Assembly (NCBI GenBank): GCA_020062035.1
Contig: JAGUXD010000127.1
Location: forward strand, 1 to 9,364
Origin: Candidatus Brocadiia bacterium
GTDB taxonomy: Bacteria > Planctomycetota > MHYJ01 > JACQXL01
Length of the DNA: 9,364 bases
Direction of reading: 5' to 3'
In this document: positions 5,165 through 9,364 of the stretch, in pieces
Layout: every line of letters begins with the position of its first letter
Numbering within the stretch: the stretch's first letter is position 1
Made by a program: the position numbers and the translations under genes
Notes under the pieces: generated by a model
What the model saw: the letters and a program-made list of their open reading frames with translations, nothing else
Told to the model about the DNA's origin: nothing
Database searches by the model: none

Positions 5165-6979
5165 ATGTTCGGATACGCTGGTAAGACATTAAGAGTAGAC
5201 ATTTCTGACGGAAAAGTATCCACTGAGCCATTGAGTGATAGATTGATAAGAGATTATATCGGCGGTCGGGGGTTTGCGGCACGGATACTCTACGATGAAC
5301 TAAAGCCCGGCATTAGCCCTTTGGGCCCTGATAATAAAATTGTGGTTGCCTCAGGTCCTTTAGCAGGTTTATTTCTACCTGCAGGTGGTAAACTAACCTT
5401 TGCTTCTAAATCGCCCGCTACTAATTCCTACGGCGACAGCAATGTCGGAGGTCATTTGGCCGCAGAGATAAAGTATGCAGGATACGATGTAATTATTATT
5501 GAAGGCGTCTCATCTAAACCTGTTTATCTTTATATCAATAATGATAAAGTAGAAATCCGCAATGCTCATAAATACTGGGGCAAAGGAACAATTACTTCAG
5601 AAGATATTATCAAAAACGACCTCGGCAGGGAATTTGAGATTGCGGTAATTGGACCGGCTGGTGAAAACAAGGTTAAATTTGCCTGTATCTCACACGATTT
5701 TGGAAGACAGGCAGGCAGAACTGGTATCGGCGCAGTAATGGGTTCAAAGAATCTCAAAGCCATCGCAGTTAAAGGCAGCAAATCCTTAAAACCAGCAGAC
5801 CCGGATAAATTACTATCTATCGGAAAAAAGGCATTCGCTGACTGTATCAAACATCCTGCATGGAAAATCTGGTTAGAACAAGGCACCGCAGGTGTTACGG
5901 TCTGGTCTAATGAACAAGGTTCTTTCCCGACCCGCAATTTCCAGAGCGGTTACTTTGAGGATTATAAGAAAATATCAGGCGAGGTAATGGTAAAAGAAAC
6001 TATTGTAAATAATAAAGCGTGTTTCGGCTGTCCGATGGCTTGTGGTAAATATGCCAGGACAAATAAGAATGGCAAAGATTACTATGTAGAAGGACCTGAA
6101 TACGAAACCTCAGCAATGATTGGAGGAGATTGTGCGATTGGGAACATCAGGGATTTGACCTACGCCAACTATATCTGTGATGAATTGGGTATTGATACGA
6201 TTTCGGGCGGAAGCGTTGCTGCTTTTGCTATGGAGTGTTATGAAAAGGGAATTCTTACTAAACAAGATACGGGCGGTGTGGAATTAAAATTTGGTGATAT
6301 TAAGGCATTTGAACATATAATGAATCTTATCTGTCGGCGCGAGGGATTAGGTAATATTTTAGCAGAAGGGGTAAAAACCGCCTCTGAAAAAATAGGCAAG
6401 GGCTCAGAAAAGTTTGCAATGCAGGTAAAGGGCTTGGAAATTTCTGGCTATGAATCCAGAAAGGCACCGGCAATGTTATTGTCTTATATGACCTGTGATA
6501 TCGGAGCGCATCATAATAGGGCCTGGGCAATCATACATGATATTCAGGCAGGCCGCGATGTCATCGCCGGTAAATCAAAAAAGGTTATTGAACTTCAGCA
6601 CATCAGACCGCTTTTTGATATGCTCGGTTGTTGCCGACTCCAATGGGTGGAATTGGAGTTATCGCTTGATTATTATCCACAATTAATGAATGCAGCAATC
6701 GGAAAAAATTATACAATGGACGAATTACTCAAGGCATCAGAAAGGGTCTGGAATCTCACACGGCTATTCTTGATAAGAGAGTACGAAAAGACATTTGGTA
6801 GGCATTTTGATTATCCACCAACCAGGGTTTATGAAAATGGCGTTATCTCGGGTCCTACAGCAGGCAGTAAAATCAAGAAAGAAGACATTGAACGACTCCT
6901 TGATGAATATTATCAAAGACGTGGCTGGGATAAGAATGGTCGTCCTACACCAGAGAAATTAAAAGAATTAGGATTATAA
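5165..6979 (+). CDS. aor: Tungsten-dependent aldehyde:ferredoxin oxidoreductase, catalytic subunit
   Basis: This enzyme oxidises an aldehyde to the carboxylic acid and reduces ferredoxin, using a tungsten bis-pterin and one [4Fe-4S] cluster, in the cytoplasm. Starting at ATG 5165 it has 604 residues, very close to the Pyrococcus enzyme (605). Family landmarks, numbered from that start: GGRGFAARILYDE (about 33-45); GAVMGSKNLKAIAVKG (about 189-204); cluster ligands C286, C289 and C293 in CFGCPMAC; a fourth Cys in LGCCR (489/490). The acidic GPEYET motif lies at about 310-315 and DIGAHHNRA at about 445-453; these correspond to active-site Glu and His regions of the family. Nothing is missing. 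The preceding ferredoxin resembles AorA, so the pair is AorAB-like. The aldehyde substrate cannot be read from sequence. The next gene begins 7 nt after the stop. Confidence 0.96.
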   Translation: MFGYAGKTLRVDISDGKVSTEPLSDRLIRDYIGGRGFAARILYDELKPGISPLGPDNKIVVASGPLAGLFLPAGGKLTFASKSPATNSYGDSNVGGHLAAEIKYAGYDVIIIEGVSSKPVYLYINNDKVEIRNAHKYWGKGTITSEDIIKNDLGREFEIAVIGPAGENKVKFACISHDFGRQAGRTGIGAVMGSKNLKAIAVKGSKSLKPADPDKLLSIGKKAFADCIKHPAWKIWLEQGTAGVTVWSNEQGSFPTRNFQSGYFEDYKKISGEVMVKETIVNNKACFGCPMACGKYARTNKNGKDYYVEGPEYETSAMIGGDCAIGNIRDLTYANYICDELGIDTISGGSVAAFAMECYEKGILTKQDTGGVELKFGDIKAFEHIMNLICRREGLGNILAEGVKTASEKIGKGSEKFAMQVKGLEISGYESRKAPAMLLSYMTCDIGAHHNRAWAIIHDIQAGRDVIAGKSKKVIELQHIRPLFDMLGCCRLQWVELELSLDYYPQLMNAAIGKNYTMDELLKASERVWNLTRLFLIREYEKTFGRHFDYPPTRVYENGVISGPTAGSKIKKEDIERLLDEYYQRRGWDKNGRPTPEKLKELGL

Positions 6980-6986
6980 AAATGCA

Positions 6987-7553
6987 ATGCTAAAAATATT
7001 TCTTATTCGTCACGGAGAAACCGATTACACAGCAGAAAAACGTTATTGCGGTGCTATTGATGCGCCTTTGAATAAGAAAGGCATCAGGCAGGCACATCAA
7101 CTGAAGAGATTACTCGGTAATAAAAAAATAGATGTTGTCTATACAAGCCCGCTTAAAAGAGCAGTGCAAACCGCAGAGATAATTTTTAGGTCCCGCACTG
7201 TAGAAATCTGTAAGAGTTCTTTATTAAGAGAATCGCATTTAGGTAAATGGGAAGGTTTGACATTAAATGAGATTGAAAAGCGGTTCCCTGCAGATGTTAA
7301 AAGGTGGTACCAAGACCCCTTAAACTATGGTTCTACAGGCGGTGAACCTCCTGTAGTTCTTCATAGGCGCGTGAAAAGATTTCTGAATGGATTATTAAAA
7401 CGTTGTGAGAATAATGGTTCTATTAAGACCATTACGATTGTAACTCATAGCGGTCCGTGGAGAATCATCAAAGGAGAATTAACCGGTAAGGGCTTAGCCG
7501 ATTTCTGGAAAATGGAGCCCAAAACAGGAGAATGTAAGATAGTTAAAGTATGA
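6987..7553 (+). CDS. cobC: Histidine phosphatase, probable alpha-ribazole-5'-phosphate phosphatase (CobC-like)
   Basis: This 188-residue member of the phosphoglycerate-mutase-like histidine phosphatase family has R8-H9-G10 (LIRHGET) with His9 as the phospho-acceptor, Arg58 in SPLKRA, Glu82 in LRESHLGKWEG and His154 in THSG, completing the usual catalytic set. By itself the family is broad, but its position just before cobU, cobT and cobS makes alpha-ribazole-5'-phosphate (or adenosylcobalamin-5'-phosphate) dephosphorylation the most likely role. The start ATG 6987 has only a weak upstream AGGA. An ATG at 6982 is out of frame. Its stop overlaps the cobU start in ATGA, which indicates translational coupling. 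A general phosphatase role is the main alternative. Confidence 0.88.
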   Translation: MLKIFLIRHGETDYTAEKRYCGAIDAPLNKKGIRQAHQLKRLLGNKKIDVVYTSPLKRAVQTAEIIFRSRTVEICKSSLLRESHLGKWEGLTLNEIEKRFPADVKRWYQDPLNYGSTGGEPPVVLHRRVKRFLNGLLKRCENNGSIKTITIVTHSGPWRIIKGELTGKGLADFWKMEPKTGECKIVKV

Positions 7554-8074
7554 GTAAAAGATTAATTTTGATTACAGGTGGTTGCAGAAGCGGTAAGAGT
7601 AGTTATGCTATGGAACTTGCTAAAAAGTTTCATAAGAAAACAACTGTTTATGTCGCCACAATGACATTTAAGGACGATGAAATGGCGGAACGGATTAAGG
7701 CACACCAGAAATCCAGACCCTCTGACTGGCAGACCGTTGAAGAAGGTAAAGATGTAGATACTGTATTGGTTAACCTTAAAGGATTATCAGAAGTTGTTCT
7801 TATTGATTGTCTAACTATGTTGACTTCTAATCTGTTTCTGGAATTAAAGAAGCAGGAAAATGTTATCCATCGTATAGAGAGTATCTTACGGGTTATCAAT
7901 GATTCCGATTTGACAGTTATTATGGTAACAAACGAGGTTGGGGCAGGTATTGTACCCGATGCAAAATTAGGCAGAGATTTTAGGGATTTGACAGGCGCGG
8001 TTAATCAGTTAGTGGCTCTGTCCGCTGATGAGGTTTATCTGATGATCGCGGGGATACCGATGAAGATAAAGTAA
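7550..8074 (+). CDS. cobU: Adenosylcobinamide kinase / adenosylcobinamide-phosphate guanylyltransferase
   Basis: This bifunctional enzyme phosphorylates adenosylcobinamide and then transfers GMP to make adenosylcobinamide-GDP, the activated lower-ligand acceptor. At 174 residues it has the normal length. The P-loop is G10-G-C-R-S-G-K16-S17. His52 in RIKAHQKSRPSDW fits the residue that carries GMP in the Salmonella enzyme (His46). D86-C-L-T is the Walker B-like motif, and TNEVGAGIVP with GRDFRDLTGAVNQ is the conserved C-terminal half. The first base of its start lies inside the stop region of the upstream phosphatase gene (4-base overlap). It works with CobT and CobS. Confidence 0.97.
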   Translation: MSKRLILITGGCRSGKSSYAMELAKKFHKKTTVYVATMTFKDDEMAERIKAHQKSRPSDWQTVEEGKDVDTVLVNLKGLSEVVLIDCLTMLTSNLFLELKKQENVIHRIESILRVINDSDLTVIMVTNEVGAGIVPDAKLGRDFRDLTGAVNQLVALSADEVYLMIAGIPMKIK

Positions 8075-8079
8075 AGCCA

Positions 8080-8105
8080 CAGACCCCGACGTTACGTCGG
8101 GGCTG
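8080..8105. other. GC-rich hairpin between cobU and cobT
   Basis: CCCCGACG (8084-8091), a TTA loop, and CGTCGGGG (8095-8102) form a perfect 8-bp stem. CAG (8080-8082) and CTG (8103-8105) extend it across one bulged A. No T-run follows; instead the cobT ribosome-binding site starts at 8111. It is much more GC-rich than its surroundings and could be a dispersed palindromic repeat or an mRNA stability/processing element. The cobU-cobT gap is 49 nt. Confidence 0.75.
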
Positions 8106-8123
8106 ATTGAAAGGAGATAAATA

Positions 8124-9179
8124 ATGCAACTACTTAAAAATACTATATCAAACATCGGGAAACTTGATTATGCGATAATGGAAAATGTCCAGAAACGTTT
8201 GGATAATTTAACCAAGCCATTAGGCAGTTTAGGTAGATTAGAAGAATTGGCAAAACATCTGGCAGGGATAACCACTAATGAAAAGCCATGTGTTAAGAAT
8301 AAGGTTATTTTTACTCTCGCGGCTGACCACGGTGTAACAGAAGAAAAGGTCAGTGCCTATCCTAAGGAAGTTACACATCAGATGGTCTATAATTTCCTGC
8401 GAGGTGGTGCTGGTATTAATGTATTAGCCAAACAAGTAAAAGCCCGAGTTATTATTGTGGATATCGGCGTAGATGGAAAATTGTCCGGCTCAGGGTTTAA
8501 GAATTACAAGATAAACAACGGAACCAGAAATTTCACCAAGGGTCCTGCAATGAGAAGAGAAGAGGCGGTTAAATCAATTGAAACAGGTATCAGATTGGTA
8601 GAAGAAGAAATTCCCAAAGGTGTGGATATCGTAGGCACAGGCGATATGGGTATCGGTAATACTACAGCCAGCAGCGCTATTATTGCTGTATTCACTGGTA
8701 AGAAGATAGAGGATGTTACAGGTCGTGGAACAGGAATTAATGATGCCATTTACAAAAATAAGATTGCGGTGATAAAAAAGGCAATAGAAGTAAATAAACC
8801 AGACCCAAACGATGCTCTGGATGTCTTATCAAAAGTTGGTGGTTATGAAATAGGCGGGATTGCCGGTGTGATTTTAGGTGCGGCCAAAAACAGGAGACCG
8901 GTTTTTATTGATGGTTTTATATCAGGTGCAGGCGCTCTGATTGCCACAAGATTAGCACCACAGGTTAAAGATTTTATTATTGCCAGTCATTGCTCGGCAG
9001 AAAGAGGTCATAAATCTGCCCTTGAACTGATAGGATTAAATCCTTTATTAGACTTAAATCTCAGACTCGGCGAGGGAACCGGTGCAGTATTAGCAATGAA
9101 TCTTGGTGAATCTTCTATAAAGATTCTCAACGAGATGGCGACTTTTTCTGATGCAGGGGTCTCGGAGAGTAATTTATGA
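8124..9179 (+). CDS. cobT: Nicotinate-nucleotide:dimethylbenzimidazole phosphoribosyltransferase
   Basis: This enzyme transfers ribose phosphate from nicotinate mononucleotide to a benzimidazole-type base to form the alpha-ribazole phosphate of the lower ligand. The 351-residue protein shows all family signatures: KPLGSLGRLEELA (31-43), AADHGVTEEKVSAYP (66-80), GTGDMGIGNTT (171-181), GRGTG (200-204), GFISGAG (264-270), SHCSAERGH (288-296) and RLGEGTGA (314-321). The catalytic glutamate falls at position 317, the same number as in the Salmonella enzyme. AAGGAGA (8111-8117) lies 6 nt upstream of the ATG. The stop overlaps the cobS start in ATGA. Base specificity (dimethylbenzimidazole or another benzimidazole made anaerobically) is not decidable here; no base-synthesis gene is in the window. 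Confidence 0.97.
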   Translation: MQLLKNTISNIGKLDYAIMENVQKRLDNLTKPLGSLGRLEELAKHLAGITTNEKPCVKNKVIFTLAADHGVTEEKVSAYPKEVTHQMVYNFLRGGAGINVLAKQVKARVIIVDIGVDGKLSGSGFKNYKINNGTRNFTKGPAMRREEAVKSIETGIRLVEEEIPKGVDIVGTGDMGIGNTTASSAIIAVFTGKKIEDVTGRGTGINDAIYKNKIAVIKKAIEVNKPDPNDALDVLSKVGGYEIGGIAGVILGAAKNRRPVFIDGFISGAGALIATRLAPQVKDFIIASHCSAERGHKSALELIGLNPLLDLNLRLGEGTGAVLAMNLGESSIKILNEMATFSDAGVSESNL

Positions 9180-9364
9180 GATTATTTATTATTGCTCTCC
9201 AATTTCTAACGCCGATATACTTAAGTTCTAAAAAAGTAGAGCCAAAAGATTTAGCCAAAGCAATGCGATTCTTCCCTTTAATCGGACTACTAATTGGCTT
9301 ATTCTTGGTGCTACTCAAAACCCTTTTGTTTTCATTAGGGTTTTCGCCTTTGATTATCGCAACA
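9176..9364 (+). CDS. cobS: Adenosylcobinamide-GDP ribazoletransferase, N-terminal part (cut by window end)
   Basis: The first 63 codons are present. The start ATG overlaps the cobT stop by 4 bases. The opening MRLFIIALQFLTPIYL and then LAKAMRFFPLIGLLIGLFLVLL match the N-terminus of CobS, including the conserved LQFLT and the FFPL-x-G-x-x-x-G entry to the first membrane helix. CobS is an integral inner-membrane enzyme that joins adenosylcobinamide-GDP to alpha-ribazole(-phosphate), the last condensation step. The remaining three quarters or so lie beyond the window. Confidence 0.93.
   Translation, partial: MRLFIIALQFLTPIYLSSKKVEPKDLAKAMRFFPLIGLLIGLFLVLLKTLLFSLGFSPLIIAT

Noticed and set aside
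8080..8105. Intrinsic terminator after cobU
   Set aside because: The stem is good, but the bases after it are ATTGAAAGGAG rather than a T-run, and the cob run continues directly.

Overview
The window is AT-rich, and 4Fe-4S, tungsten-enzyme and corrinoid genes dominate it. Together with a lipoprotein carrying a signal-peptidase II box, this suggests a strictly anaerobic, probably diderm, uncultivated bacterium. The sequence alone does not let me name the phylum.

Layout. Two gene runs diverge from a 79-bp control region at about 4650-4728. The leftward run (minus strand) encodes, in order: a lipoprotein of unknown function (3627-4649); a fused ADP-forming acyl/acetate-CoA ligase (1490-3622); a P-loop + DRTGG protein related to the N-terminal part of phosphotransacetylase (309-1403); and the start of an open frame with a strong ribosome-binding site that encodes a Ser/Thr/Pro tetrapeptide repeat running off the left edge (1-248). 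The rightward run (plus strand) encodes a four-cluster ferredoxin (4729-5112), a tungsten aldehyde:ferredoxin oxidoreductase (5165-6979), then the cobalamin nucleotide-loop genes cobC-like (6987), cobU (7550), cobT (8124) and the first 63 codons of cobS (9176, cut by the window end). Spacing is tight, with ATGA overlaps at cobC/cobU and cobT/cobS, so this looks like one transcription unit.

How the genes may work together. The ferredoxin and oxidoreductase would oxidise aldehydes to acids and pass the electrons to low-potential acceptors. The divergent ligase interconverts acid + ATP + CoA with acyl-CoA + ADP + Pi, so the two halves can form an aldehyde-acid-acyl-CoA energy module. The cob genes complete cobamide from cobinamide; placing them behind an aldehyde oxidoreductase is unusual and hints at a link to a B12-dependent, aldehyde-producing or Wood-Ljungdahl-type pathway (inference).

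The main non-genic structures are a 17-copy, 12-bp minisatellite at the left edge; a 34-bp-arm hairpin built of 8-bp units between the ligase and DRTGG genes; short perfect hairpins at 293-314 and 8084-8102; and a palindrome in the divergent promoter region. No gene-free stretch exceeds about 90 bases. I see no tRNA, rRNA, CRISPR array, insertion sequence or riboswitch.
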